Assembly: GCF_030908405.1 (NCBI RefSeq)
Contig: NZ_CP133089.1
Coordinates: forward strand, 2,294,001 to 2,358,000
DNA length: 64,000 nucleotides
Direction: 5' to 3'
Source: Aminobacterium sp. MB27-C1
Lineage (GTDB): Bacteria; Synergistota; Synergistia; Synergistales; Aminobacteriaceae
The stretch's first letter is position 1. Every line of letters begins with the position of its first letter. Below are positions 16,343-25,199 of this stretch, one piece after another. Both the position numbers and the translations under genes were made by a program. The notes below the pieces were generated by a model. The model was given only the letters and a program-made list of their open reading frames with translations. It was not told the DNA's origin and ran no database searches.

Positions 16343-17995
16343 ATGCATAGTCGTTCTTTTTTTTATAGCGTTGCTGCTTTTGTTTTTGCATTAGGGCCTG
16401 TTTTATATCATTGGTATAACGGACCGGCACGAGGAGCTATTCTCCTTTCATGGTCAATTTTACTAGCATGTGTTTGCTTATTGAAGGATCATTATGTTTT
16501 TGGAGTTCCTGCTTCAAAAATATTATCGTGGCTGCGAAGGGTGCGGTCCGACAAAGGAGTAGATTTAAGAATTCCTGCTCCCAAAATGGATGTCAGTTCC
16601 GTAATGGGAACCTTGGAAGAGATGCTTACTCGCCTTATAGGAACATTTCGTCATATTTCCTTGAGGATTATACGTGGGCTTCACTCTTTTGTGTTTTCTT
16701 TTTTTCGTTTGGAACGTGAGCTTTCAGTTTTTTCTGATGCCTTTAATGAAATGACTCAGGAAGTTGAGGAAGGTGTCGATGCTGGTAGCCGTGTTACGGA
16801 GGCTATACAAACTCAATATGCAAGTTCAGAAGAAATATCCTCTACAGCCCAATCACTTGCGCAACTTGCTGAAAAGCTTAATCAAACTGTAACTCAAGTT
16901 TCTGAAAAAGCAAATGAGGGACAGTTGAAGTTAAGTGGGGCGGAACATTCAATACAAGACTTGGGAGAAGATGTTATGGGAGTTGCTCGCAGAGCGGCTC
17001 TTCTTTCTGAAAAAGTTGCATTGATTCAATCTGTTGTTCAGGTTCTTACTGGTATTTCTGATCAGACGAATCTTTTGGCCTTGAATGCTTCGATTGAGGC
17101 AGCCCGTGCTGGTGAAGCAGGGCGGGGTTTTGCCGTTGTGGCCGAAGAGGTTAGAAAACTGGCGGAAGAAAGCCGTAAAGCAGCCCTTGATATAGGAACA
17201 AACCTGGAGGAACTGGTGGCGGAGGTCCAGGGTGCCTCCGAAGATGCATCGACTATAGTTGGAAGGGTTGAGCAGACTGTTGTGCATGTTTCAGATGCCC
17301 TTCAGGGCGTTGGGCAGATTTTGAGTAACGTAACTCATGTCAGTGAGTCTACCCATCAGGTTGCTGCTAGTGCTCAAGAACTTTCAGCATCATCAGAAGA
17401 ATTAGCAGCTTCTGCCGAGACAGTAAATCATCTTACCGAGCGCATGCAGCAACAATTTAAACTGCTGGGTGAAAATGTAACGACTCTTAACTGTTCTGTG
17501 GATAATATGCTCATTTCAAACAAGGAAGGAGGAGAACAGGCACGTTCTCTTCTGCAAGAAATGGCGCAAATACAGGTTGTTGAGCAATGTGACTTTGCTG
17601 ATATTGCCGATGGAGCTATTAAAGCACACAAGGGATGGATCAAGCGGCTGAAAGAATATCTTGATGGAGGTTCGTGGGATGTGGAAACTGACCCTACTCG
17701 TTGTCAATTCGGCATCTTCCTTTCTTTTGTTGAACGTCCAGATGTAATTGATCGTAAGAATTGGAATGAACTTCTTCGCCATCACGATGAACTCCATCAC
17801 TTGGGACATAAAGTTTTTGAAGCGGCGAAGGAAGGGAATCCTCAGGAAGCACAATATCTCTATGAGAAAGCGTTAGGGATAAGCCAGATTTTAGTAAGAA
17901 CTTTAGGAGACATGAGTAGTCAGTGCAGGCGGGGAAAAGAATGTCACAAAAATAGCACAGGGTTAATTCCTGTGAGCAGTGCAGAAAATAAATAG
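16343..17995 (+). CDS. Methyl-accepting chemotaxis protein with C-terminal CZB zinc-binding domain
   Basis: A 550-residue receptor. Two hydrophobic segments occur near the N-terminus (residues 6-22 and 30-48) with almost no periplasmic loop, so sensing must be cytoplasmic or in the membrane. No HAMP domain is evident. The signalling hairpin tip [30 protein letters not shown] is around 240-270 (tip quoted in parts: [18 protein letters not shown]). The C-terminal CZB domain spans about 415-510, with likely zinc ligands His429, Cys454 in RCQFG, and a His cluster at 480-489 ([10 protein letters not shown]). CZB domains sense zinc and, in some bacteria, hypochlorous acid through the reactive Cys. 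Position between the copper chaperone and copper ATPase genes suggests metal-linked taxis. Confidence 0.9.
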   Translation: MHSRSFFYSVAAFVFALGPVLYHWYNGPARGAILLSWSILLACVCLLKDHYVFGVPASKILSWLRRVRSDKGVDLRIPAPKMDVSSVMGTLEEMLTRLIGTFRHISLRIIRGLHSFVFSFFRLERELSVFSDAFNEMTQEVEEGVDAGSRVTEAIQTQYASSEEISSTAQSLAQLAEKLNQTVTQVSEKANEGQLKLSGAEHSIQDLGEDVMGVARRAALLSEKVALIQSVVQVLTGISDQTNLLALNASIEAARAGEAGRGFAVVAEEVRKLAEESRKAALDIGTNLEELVAEVQGASEDASTIVGRVEQTVVHVSDALQGVGQILSNVTHVSESTHQVAASAQELSASSEELAASAETVNHLTERMQQQFKLLGENVTTLNCSVDNMLISNKEGGEQARSLLQEMAQIQVVEQCDFADIADGAIKAHKGWIKRLKEYLDGGSWDVETDPTRCQFGIFLSFVERPDVIDRKNWNELLRHHDELHHLGHKVFEAAKEGNPQEAQYLYEKALGISQILVRTLGDMSSQCRRGKECHKNSTGLIPVSSAENK

Positions 17996-18045
17996 CATGG
18001 TACAATAATAATTGTTAAATTAAAGCATATAATGAAGCGACGGGA

Positions 18046-18085
18046 AGGGCCGCTATTTCTTTTTATGAGAAATGCGGCCCTTTTT
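18046..18085 (+). terminator. Terminator after the CZB chemoreceptor
   Basis: AGGGCCGC (18046-18053) pairs with GCGGCCCT (18074-18081) and ATTTCT with AGAAAT inside, with one bulged T; a T-tract follows. Confidence 0.85.
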
Positions 18086-18101
18086 ATATACATGCGTAGG
18101 G

Positions 18102-18116
18102 TATTATGGGATAATA
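18102..18116. promoter_or_regulatory. Inverted repeat upstream of the copper ATPase
   Basis: TATTATGGGATAATA is a perfect 6-3-6 inverted repeat about 55 bases upstream of the ATPase start, in the only space where its promoter can lie. It is an operator candidate only. Confidence 0.3.
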
Positions 18117-18170
18117 AGTGTTATATCCTATCAATTAACTAGGAATATGAAAGGGAGTTGATTTTTAGCG

Positions 18171-20333
18171 ATGGTCAACAGCGAAAACTCAAAAAAAATA
18201 TCTTTTTCCGTCACTGGTATGACGTGTGCTACTTGTGCGCGGATTGTTGAAAGATCTCTCAAGAAGGTAGATGGTGTCGTTTTCGCAGGGGTTAATTTAG
18301 CAACAGAGACTGCCTTTGTGGTTCTCGAAAAGGAAGTTCCCATGGAAAAACTTGAAGAGGCAGTAAAAAAAGCAGGGTATGAAGTTTCGTATGAACCACC
18401 TGAGGATCTTGATCGACGCCGGTATGAAGAGGCGAAAAGAAACCTTGTTATAAGTTGGGGTATAACTCTTCCTCTCATGGTTTTAATGTTTATGCATATG
18501 ACAGGTTTTCATATGCCGTGGTTTCCTTTGATGGAATTTATTGGTGGGGCTGTCGTTCTTTTCGGTGCTGGGCGCGCCTCCATGAAAGGGGCCTGGATAG
18601 CTCTCTCACATTTACATGCCAATATGGATGTTCTTGTCTCTCTTGGAGCTCTTGCTGCGTGGCTTACTTCATTACTTGTTCTTGCAGGAGTAAAAGTTGC
18701 ATCATTCGGTGCTATCGGCGCCATGATTATTGCCCTTCACGTAACAGGACGTTTTATAGAATCTCATTTACGAGATAGAGCTTCAAAAGAAATAAAATCT
18801 CTTTTGGAAATTCAGGCACGGGAAGCTCGTATTTTAGATGAGTCGGGAAAAGAAATATCAGTTCCCATCGAAGCTGTTAAAGAAGATTTTACCCTCATAA
18901 TTCGTCCAGGAGAAAGAATTCCAGCGGATGGAATGATTATTGAAGGGGCAACTTCAGTGGATGAATCTATGATTACAGGGGAATCAATACCTGTTCACAA
19001 AGAAGTAGAAGGAGAAGTAACAGGAGGTTCCTTAAATCTCACCGGTTCAATAAAAGTTAAGGCGACAAAAGTTGGAGAAGATAGCTTTTTATCTCAAATG
19101 ATTGCCTTGATTCAGGAAGCACAAGGGGCCAAAATCCCTATTCAAGCTTTTGCTGACAGGGTGACAAATTACTTTGTTCCAGCTGTTGCGACTTTTGCTC
19201 TTATAAGCGGTTTTTTCTGGTATTTTGGCATTGATCGTTTTTCTTTTATTCTTGACGCGGCTTCGCATTATCTACCGTGGGTCACCTCTGTTCGTGAGCC
19301 GCTATCAATTGCTATTTTTGGTTTCATATCGACACTGGTTATTGCTTGTCCCTGCGCTTTGGGGTTGGCTACCCCGATGGCTCTCATTACAGGGACTGGC
19401 GCAGCTTCCAAAAAAGGACTTGTCATTAGAAATGCAGAGGCAATACAGACAGCTAAAGAAGTGGGCGTTGTTTTGATGGATAAAACGGGCACAATTACTC
19501 AAGGGAGTCCAAGTGTTGTCGAAACGAATCTTTCCAATGGCGATCTTGAAGCAGTAGCTGCCCTTGAAAAACATTCTATACATCCTTTAGCGAAAGCGGT
19601 AGCGGCTGTAACTGAAACAACACTTGAACCCCGCTCTATGGAAGAGATTACAGGAGAGGGTGTTAAAGGAGTTATTCGCGAAGATTCATATTTTATAGGG
19701 AAACCCCAAGATTCATCAAAATATAAAGAACAGCTTTCTTTAGGGCGAACGGTAGTTGAAGTTCGCAAGAATAATGTTGTTGTCGGGTTTATAGCTATTG
19801 AGGACCCACTAAGAAATGATGCTATAAGAGCTGTGGAAAGACTTAAAGAGCTCGGAATTACTCCAGTTATGGTGACAGGAGATAATGAACGAACAGCTCG
19901 AGCTGTGGCGAAACGAGTGGGAATTGAAAGTGTTTACGCTGGAGTTCGCCCAGATGAAAAGCTGAGTATCCTCAGAGATTTTCAGACAAGCGGAAAAAAG
20001 GTACTTATGGTAGGAGACGGGATGAATGATGCGGCTGCATTGAAAGGTGCAGACATCGGTGTAGCCATTGGCTCTGGAACAGATCTTGCTATCGATAGTG
20101 CAGATATTGTTGTTGTGCGTGGCGGGATTTCTTCTATTGCGGACGCAGTGGATATTTCTAGGCAGACCTTTACCGTCATTCGTCAGAATCTATTTTGGGC
20201 TTTTGCTTATAACGTTATTGCTATTCCTCTTGCTATGGGGGCGTTACTTCACCCGGCCATTGCAGAAACGGCGATGGCTTTCAGCTCTATTTCAGTTATA
20301 TTAAACTCTATGAGGATACGAGTGTCTAAATAA
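18171..20333 (+). CDS. copA: Copper-translocating P-type ATPase (P1B)
   Basis: A 720-residue membrane pump. One N-terminal HMA domain carries Cys19 and Cys22 (GMTCATC). Eight membrane segments follow, with the ion-binding CPC motif at 393-395 in segment 6, the phosphorylated Asp437 in DKTGT, the HP locus (KHSIHPLAKA) typical of P1B pumps, and Asp616 in GDGMNDAAAL. The TGES actuator motif is present as TGESIPVHKE. CPC together with one HMA domain fits Cu(I) or Ag(I) export from the cytoplasm. It follows a terminator, so it has its own promoter, and is the last gene before a convergent terminator. Confidence 0.95.
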   Translation: MVNSENSKKISFSVTGMTCATCARIVERSLKKVDGVVFAGVNLATETAFVVLEKEVPMEKLEEAVKKAGYEVSYEPPEDLDRRRYEEAKRNLVISWGITLPLMVLMFMHMTGFHMPWFPLMEFIGGAVVLFGAGRASMKGAWIALSHLHANMDVLVSLGALAAWLTSLLVLAGVKVASFGAIGAMIIALHVTGRFIESHLRDRASKEIKSLLEIQAREARILDESGKEISVPIEAVKEDFTLIIRPGERIPADGMIIEGATSVDESMITGESIPVHKEVEGEVTGGSLNLTGSIKVKATKVGEDSFLSQMIALIQEAQGAKIPIQAFADRVTNYFVPAVATFALISGFFWYFGIDRFSFILDAASHYLPWVTSVREPLSIAIFGFISTLVIACPCALGLATPMALITGTGAASKKGLVIRNAEAIQTAKEVGVVLMDKTGTITQGSPSVVETNLSNGDLEAVAALEKHSIHPLAKAVAAVTETTLEPRSMEEITGEGVKGVIREDSYFIGKPQDSSKYKEQLSLGRTVVEVRKNNVVVGFIAIEDPLRNDAIRAVERLKELGITPVMVTGDNERTARAVAKRVGIESVYAGVRPDEKLSILRDFQTSGKKVLMVGDGMNDAAALKGADIGVAIGSGTDLAIDSADIVVVRGGISSIADAVDISRQTFTVIRQNLFWAFAYNVIAIPLAMGALLHPAIAETAMAFSSISVILNSMRIRVSK

Positions 20334-20390
20334 CAATTCTTTTACGATAAAATAGTTATACAAGAGATTCTGATCTTGTCTTTTCGGCAT

Positions 20391-20426
20391 AAAAAAAGCT
20401 GCTCCCTTTTGGGGTGCAGCTTTTTT
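20391..20426. terminator. Bidirectional terminator between copper ATPase and Cys-tail protein
   Basis: AAAAAAGCTGC and GCAGCTTTTTT are exact complements flanking a TCCC/GGGG inner stem. It has A and T runs on both sides and separates two convergent genes. Confidence 0.85.
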
Positions 20427-20435
20427 ATTGTTTTC

Positions 20436-20696
20436 TTAGCAATGTCCGTGGCAGCCGGCACAACCGCCACCGCAACCTCCACATCCGCCACCGCGGAGGG
20501 CTTCAATTGCTGGGACAAAAACATCCAGAATATCGCCAAGATCGCTAACACCTTCGTCGTTATCGGTCAGGCCAAAACTCTCTTTTATTGCAGGCACAGT
20601 ATCTGCTCCATCAACAATGGCTTGTACGATATCTCGAAGGGTGATGTTCTTCGATTTAATAACAACGGTTTCTCCAGGAACTATTCCCCAGTCCAT
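20436..20696 (-). CDS. Small protein with Cys/Gly/His-rich C-terminal tail, function unknown
   Basis: An 86-residue protein I cannot assign to a family. Residues 1-68 look like a small acidic helical domain; ITLRDIVQAIVDGADTV is faintly reminiscent of the helical BFD-type fold but has none of its cysteines. The last 18 residues are made only of Gly, Cys, Ala and His, with four CxxC-like spacings and two His, so the tail should bind a metal or Fe-S cluster. The ATG at 20696 has AAGGAGG 8 bases upstream; the longer reading from a TTG would use that ribosome site as coding. It has its own promoter and shares a terminator with the convergent copper ATPase, so a metal-related role is possible. Confidence 0.75.
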   Translation of the reverse strand: MDWGIVPGETVVIKSKNITLRDIVQAIVDGADTVPAIKESFGLTDNDEGVSDLGDILDVFVPAIEALRGGGCGGCGGGCAGCHGHC

Positions 20697-20728
20697 AACT
20701 TCTACCTCCTTCAATAGGGCATGGTGGT

Positions 20729-20757
20729 ATTGTAAAGGAAATGGCTGTAAAAATAAA
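20729..20757 (-). promoter_or_regulatory. Promoter of the Cys-tail protein gene
   Basis: On the minus strand TTTATT (20757-20752) and TACAAT (20734-20729) are spaced by 17 bases, about 33 bases before the ATG. Confidence 0.5.
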
Positions 20758-20895
20758 CAGAATTATTACCGAGTTATAAATTAATTTTTTAAGGGCTTTT
20801 TTCATAAAGTTTTTATCTATTTTATCTCTATAATAAAAAATATTAGTCGTGTGTTTTTTGAAAAAATAAGAAAATGACAAAATGATAATTTGCTA

Positions 20896-20924
20896 TTGAC
20901 GTAAAAGAAGCGAAAGGCTATTGT
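20896..20924 (+). promoter_or_regulatory. Promoter of the cobalamin-riboswitch transcript
   Basis: TTGACG (20896-20901) and TATTGT (20919-20924) are separated by exactly 17 bases; the expected start near 20931 is just before the aptamer. Confidence 0.65.
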
Positions 20925-20939
20925 ATGTTTACAATATGA

Positions 20940-21125
20940 CTTCATCAGGTGAACGGGAAGTTTGGTGAAAAGCCGACGCGGACCCGCCACTGTGAGCTTG
21001 ACGATGAAACATGAGACCACTGGGTAGGAATTAATGTGCCCGGGAAGGTGTTTCGGAGGAAGAAAGCGAGCCAGGAGACCGGCCTGTTGAAGAGAGGCAA
21101 ATCCCTGCGAGGATTCAGGACTATT
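20940..21125 (+). promoter_or_regulatory. Cobalamin riboswitch aptamer
   Basis: The class-I-type cobalamin aptamer is recognisable from its ordered conserved blocks: GGGAAGTTTGGTGAAAAGCC near 20955, GACCCGCCACTGT at 20981-20993, and the B12 box AGCCAGGAGACCGGCC at 21069-21084, followed by the closing strand ending near GGATTCAGGAC. It binds adenosylcobalamin or a related form and shuts down the downstream gene when B12 is plentiful. A terminator-type hairpin follows at 21173 as the expression platform. Confidence 0.93.
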
Positions 21126-21172
21126 TGTGGAAAAACTTTTCTTTCAAGAGAGGTTTTTTTCCTGTGAGCTTT

Positions 21173-21204
21173 ATGGCTGTCCTCGTTGGGACAGCCATTT
21201 TTTG
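21173..21204 (+). terminator. Riboswitch-controlled terminator
   Basis: ATGGCTGTCC (21173-21182) pairs with GGACAGCCAT (21189-21198) with a TCGTTG loop and a T-run to 21203. It lies between the aptamer and the AAGGAGG site of the first gene, as expected for an expression platform. A second weak hairpin (21129-21162, GGAAAAAC/GTTTTT-CC) lies between aptamer and terminator. Confidence 0.8.
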
Positions 21205-21222
21205 TTAAGGAGGATGGTACAT

Positions 21223-21711
21223 ATGAAATGGGCTCACGGGAGACTGACCCAATATGTTAATGAGTTTTCTCGACTTGATTTTGTTGAGAAGACCATTGAA
21301 GCTCTCGAGAATAGAAGTGAAATCCTTCCAGAAGTCACAAATATTTCAAAATCGAACGACGAGGTTCAAGCTCTTATAGCAGAATACATCGCTCATATTA
21401 ATGCATCTCTCAATGTAGAAGGAGATGTTCTAGTCTGTGCAGATTTTCTTGAAAAGACACGTTTATTTGTAGAACGTTTAAAGAAAGGACTCTCACAATC
21501 CTCGTTATATGGGGAGAAAAGACTAAGACTTCTTTGGGTAGAGGGATTAACCAATCTTATTTATGCTACACAAGATTGGTTAAAAACAGTGGTGCTTTGT
21601 TCGAAAGATGAGACGAAAGAAATATACCTCTCGTATTGCAAGGCTTGTCAGAGATCTATAGTGCGTTTTGAGAAAACAAGGCAAGCTATAACGAAGGAGG
21701 CCATAGCATGA
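21223..21711 (+). CDS. Unknown 162-residue helical protein under B12 riboswitch control
   Basis: I do not recognise this protein. It is soluble, 162 residues long, almost entirely predicted helical, and has Cys in LVCADF, VVLCSK and YCKACQR near the C-terminus. It lacks the signatures of PduO-, CobA- or EutT-type adenosyltransferases that I know. ATG 21223 is chosen because AAGGAGG lies 9 bases upstream, directly after the riboswitch terminator; a longer reading from 21127 would run through the aptamer and terminator. The next gene starts with ATGA overlap at 21708, so it is coupled to the acyl-CoA synthetase. It may be a partner or chaperone of a B12-linked process (inference). Confidence 0.75.
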   Translation: MKWAHGRLTQYVNEFSRLDFVEKTIEALENRSEILPEVTNISKSNDEVQALIAEYIAHINASLNVEGDVLVCADFLEKTRLFVERLKKGLSQSSLYGEKRLRLLWVEGLTNLIYATQDWLKTVVLCSKDETKEIYLSYCKACQRSIVRFEKTRQAITKEAIA

Positions 21712-23813
21712 CTTTGCGTGATCATCCACTCTACCCTCTTTTTTCTCCTCGAAGTGTAACGATTGTGGGAGCTTCAGCAGACCTTGATAGTTTAACTGGC
21801 CGGACTCTGAAAGCCATGCAACGCTTTGGGTATAACGGTACAGTTTACCCAGTCAACCCTAAATACGATCGTGTAGGGGGACTGCCTTGCTATCATGATC
21901 TCTCTGAAATTTCAGAGGCAACTGATGTTGCTCTTATTAGTATAAAGGCTCAGTTTGTTCCGGCTGCTCTTGAGACGTGCGCAGAAAAAGGGATACATAA
22001 CGTTATTATTTATTCTTCAGGTTTCGCGGAAACGGGCGATACGTCTTTACAGCAAAGAATGATGGACATCGCTCGGGAAGGCCATATTAGGATCCTTGGC
22101 CCCAACTGTCAGGGTCTCCTCAACCTGGCAGCAGGAATCCCCCTCACCTTCTCGGGCGCCCTCTATAACGTTGATCCTCCAACAACGGGTCACGTTGCTT
22201 TTATTTCTCAAAGCGGAGCCTTTGGTTTTTCGTCTTTTGGAGTAGGTCTCAACCACGGGGTACGATATCGTTATGTGGTTACTACTGGTAATCAGGCTGA
22301 TATTGATGCTGTCGAGTGTGCCGGGTATGTTATTCGAGATCCGGAAGTAAGACTTCTCATGATGTATCTCGAAGGAATTGATGACGGGGAGCGTTTTTTA
22401 CAGGTGGTAAGAGAGGCTCGAGAAAGAGACATTGCTGTTGCTGTTTTAAAAGCGGGACGCTCTCCCTCCGCCCAAAAAGCAGCTCAAAGTCATACAGCAG
22501 CTTTGACTGGAGACGAAGCTGTCTGGAAGGCCATATTTAAACAATACGGTGTTATTCCACTGGAAGATATGGACGATATTATCGGTATAGGCCAGCTGTT
22601 TGGAGCCTCTCCTCGTACTGACGGCAATCGGGCGGCTATTCTTACTACGTCGGGAGGCGCAGGCATAGTAATGGCCGATAGTCTCAATGATTTGAAAATG
22701 AGCGTTCCTGAATTTTCAACAGTAAGTAAAAAGAGTATAGAAGAAGTTATCCCAACTTTTGGGGCGTCGCGTAATCCGGTAGATATGACTGTGCAGATTT
22801 CTGAAAAACCGGAGAATTTCCGTCAAGTTCTTAATACGGCTCTCGGTGATCCTGATATTAGCATGGTTGTTACAGCTCTCTCAATGATTGTGGGAGAAGC
22901 CGGGAGTGTGATGGCGGAAGAGTTGATCCGAAGTTACGAGAAAACCCCGAAACCTCAAGCCGTAGTATGGATGATTGACGATGAACATGGCGAGACGTTT
23001 ATTGAACGACTTAAAAATGCTGGGATTCCTGTTTTTCAAAGCTTTAGACAGTGTGCTCGTGCTTTAAAGGCTCTCGTAAATTGGGGACAAAGGCGGAAGT
23101 TGCCTTCCCATACGATTGAAATGACGTCTTCTTTGCTTGGATCTTTCCCATTAAAACTGACAGAATATGATGCGAAGCGATTATTAGCACGGTATAACGT
23201 TCCTGTAACGCGAGAACATCTTTGTCGGGATATGGAAGAAGCTTTTGATGCCGCTGAAGAGTTAGGTTTTCCCGTTGCTCTTAAAGGAATGGCCGGAGAA
23301 ATTTTGCATAAGACCGAAGCTGATGTTGTAGCTCTCGATATTCGCTCTTTCGATGAGTTACGTCACGCTCTGAAGAAGACGAGAAAAAATCTTAAAGAAC
23401 ATGTTTCGGGAGAAAAAATCCAGGGCTACCTTGTGCAGGAGATGGTTAAAGGTGGTATGGAATGTATCGTCGGAATGAAGCGAGATCCCGTTTTTGGACC
23501 TATTGTTGCGGTAGGCCTTGGAGGCATATACGTCGAAGTTTTAAGTGATGTTTCTCTTCGCCATGCTCCTGTGGATGAGGAAGAAGCACTGAGAATGATT
23601 CAAGAATTAAAGGGTTTTGGCTTCCTTTCCGGTGCCAGAGGACAACGTCACAGAGATATTCATGCTTTGTCCAAAATTGTCAGTCAGGTTTCTCGTCTTG
23701 CTTGTGTTGAAGAAGACCTTCTTGAACTTGATATCAACCCAGTCTTTGTTATGCCTGAAGGAGAAGGTGCCATTGCTGCTGATGCTCTCGTTATCAGAAA
23801 TGGAGAAAAGTAG
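21708..23813 (+). CDS. ADP-forming acyl-CoA (acetyl-CoA) synthetase, fused subunits
   Basis: A 701-residue enzyme with the domain order of fused ADP-forming acyl-CoA synthetases: CoA-binding Rossmann domain (10-130, TIVGASADLDSLTGRTLKAM), succinyl-CoA-ligase-like domains (about 140-460) with phosphohistidine His262 in SHTAALTGDEAVW, and C-terminal ATP-grasp (about 480-695, FPVALKGMAGEILHKTEADV). It converts acyl-CoA, ADP and phosphate to the acid, CoA and ATP, a common energy-saving step in amino-acid fermenters. Acyl specificity cannot be read. It overlaps the upstream unknown gene by four bases and is therefore under the cobalamin riboswitch, which is unusual for this enzyme. Confidence 0.93.
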   Translation: MTLRDHPLYPLFSPRSVTIVGASADLDSLTGRTLKAMQRFGYNGTVYPVNPKYDRVGGLPCYHDLSEISEATDVALISIKAQFVPAALETCAEKGIHNVIIYSSGFAETGDTSLQQRMMDIAREGHIRILGPNCQGLLNLAAGIPLTFSGALYNVDPPTTGHVAFISQSGAFGFSSFGVGLNHGVRYRYVVTTGNQADIDAVECAGYVIRDPEVRLLMMYLEGIDDGERFLQVVREARERDIAVAVLKAGRSPSAQKAAQSHTAALTGDEAVWKAIFKQYGVIPLEDMDDIIGIGQLFGASPRTDGNRAAILTTSGGAGIVMADSLNDLKMSVPEFSTVSKKSIEEVIPTFGASRNPVDMTVQISEKPENFRQVLNTALGDPDISMVVTALSMIVGEAGSVMAEELIRSYEKTPKPQAVVWMIDDEHGETFIERLKNAGIPVFQSFRQCARALKALVNWGQRRKLPSHTIEMTSSLLGSFPLKLTEYDAKRLLARYNVPVTREHLCRDMEEAFDAAEELGFPVALKGMAGEILHKTEADVVALDIRSFDELRHALKKTRKNLKEHVSGEKIQGYLVQEMVKGGMECIVGMKRDPVFGPIVAVGLGGIYVEVLSDVSLRHAPVDEEEALRMIQELKGFGFLSGARGQRHRDIHALSKIVSQVSRLACVEEDLLELDINPVFVMPEGEGAIAADALVIRNGEK

Positions 23814-23920
23814 CCGATATAAAGAAAAGTTGTGATGTATAGGAAAATAAAGTATGTTAGACAAGACATTCAGAAGAGTTGAGAGATATTTTTACATATT
23901 ATTAAGGAGGGACTTCTTAC

Positions 23921-25183
23921 ATGAGCGGCATGACACCTTATCTTCAGACGAATCAGCAACGCATTGAACGAGACATTGAACACATAGCTTCCTTAGGTGC
24001 TACTGGAACATCTGCAGATGGGCGTACAAGCTTTACGTACAGCCTTCAAGATCTGAAAGTACGAAAATATCTTCTTGATATTTTTGAGGAACTTGGTCTT
24101 TCCGTTTTTATTGATGGTGTTGGCAATATCCGAGCTAGATACGCTGGAAGCAATCCAGATGCTTCTGTTGTGATGAGCGGTTCACATGTGGATTCAGTTC
24201 GGCGTGGCGGAAAATATGATGGCGTGGTAGGTGTTATCGGTGCTCTTGAAGCGATTCGAGTGATGAAAGAAAACAATATCACTCCAAGTCATCCCATTGA
24301 AGTGGTCATTTTTTCAGAAGAAGAAGGCTCTAATTTTGGTTCGTGTTGCGCCGGGAGTAAGGCTATGGTTGGCCGATATACTTTTGATGATTTGAATACT
24401 CTTAAAAATCTATCAGGTCAATCTATGTATAATTTAGCTAAAAATGCGGGATATGATCCTGATAATATGTCACGATATGTTCTTAACAAGGGTGAAGTAA
24501 AGGCCATGATTGAACTCCATATAGAACAAAGTCCCATGCTTCATTCTGTTTCCATGCCCATCGGTGTTGTAGAAGCTATTGCAGGTCTGAGACAAATCAG
24601 AGTTGAAGTTGACGGCGTTCCAAATCATGCAGGTGCTACGCCCATGAATTTCCGTCAAGATGCTCTTCTCGGTGCGGCGCATATGATTAGTGCTGTAGAA
24701 GAAGCTGTTCAGACAAAAGGAACCGAATCTACTGTGGGAACTGTAGGATATATGGAGAGTGAACCAAACGTTTCAAATATTATTCCAGGTAAAGTTGTAT
24801 TTTCAATAGATATTCGTGATGTCTATCAACAGCCAATGAACGATGTCGTGGAAGAAGTACGTAAAAGATTTGATGAAATTGCTCAGAGATATAACCTTAC
24901 ATTTTCTATGACGTTGCTGGGAGAGCAGGAAGCAGTACAGCTTTCTCAGGAAGTAATCAGCTCTATAGAAAAAAGTGCCCAAGCCCTAGGCATTCCGTAT
25001 AAGAAAATGAATAGTGGTGCAGTTCACGATGCTGTTCTTCTCTGTTCCGTTGCTGAAGTAGGGCTTATTTTTGTCCCGAGCGTAGATGGCCGAAGCCATT
25101 GCCCCGAAGAATATACATCCTACGAAGATATTAAGCGGGGAGCAGATCTGTTATTGGCAACATTGCTTGATTTAGCGAAATAA
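23921..25183 (+). CDS. Zn-dependent N-carbamoyl-amino-acid / allantoate amidohydrolase family (M20)
   Basis: A 420-residue M20-type hydrolase of the carbamoylase/allantoate amidohydrolase group. Metal ligands appear in GSHVDSVRRGGKYDG (His89, Asp100), SEEEGSNFG (Glu134 region), LHIEQSP (His about 198) and the late GRSHCPEE (His about 398). The dimerisation domain contains GVPNHAGATPMNFRQDALLG. It would remove the carbamoyl group from N-carbamoyl amino acids or act on a ureido acid. No hydantoinase gene lies next to it. AGGAGGGA lies 9-10 bases before the ATG. It converges with the giant activase gene with only 16 bases between stop codons. Confidence 0.88.
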   Translation: MSGMTPYLQTNQQRIERDIEHIASLGATGTSADGRTSFTYSLQDLKVRKYLLDIFEELGLSVFIDGVGNIRARYAGSNPDASVVMSGSHVDSVRRGGKYDGVVGVIGALEAIRVMKENNITPSHPIEVVIFSEEEGSNFGSCCAGSKAMVGRYTFDDLNTLKNLSGQSMYNLAKNAGYDPDNMSRYVLNKGEVKAMIELHIEQSPMLHSVSMPIGVVEAIAGLRQIRVEVDGVPNHAGATPMNFRQDALLGAAHMISAVEEAVQTKGTESTVGTVGYMESEPNVSNIIPGKVVFSIDIRDVYQQPMNDVVEEVRKRFDEIAQRYNLTFSMTLLGEQEAVQLSQEVISSIEKSAQALGIPYKKMNSGAVHDAVLLCSVAEVGLIFVPSVDGRSHCPEEYTSYEDIKRGADLLLATLLDLAK

Positions 25184-25199
25184 GGTTGAAAGATTCGTA

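Noticed and set aside
20376-20717. A plus-strand frame covering the Cys-tail protein region
   Set aside because: It runs through the terminator and has no ribosome site; the minus-strand gene has a strong one and a promoter.
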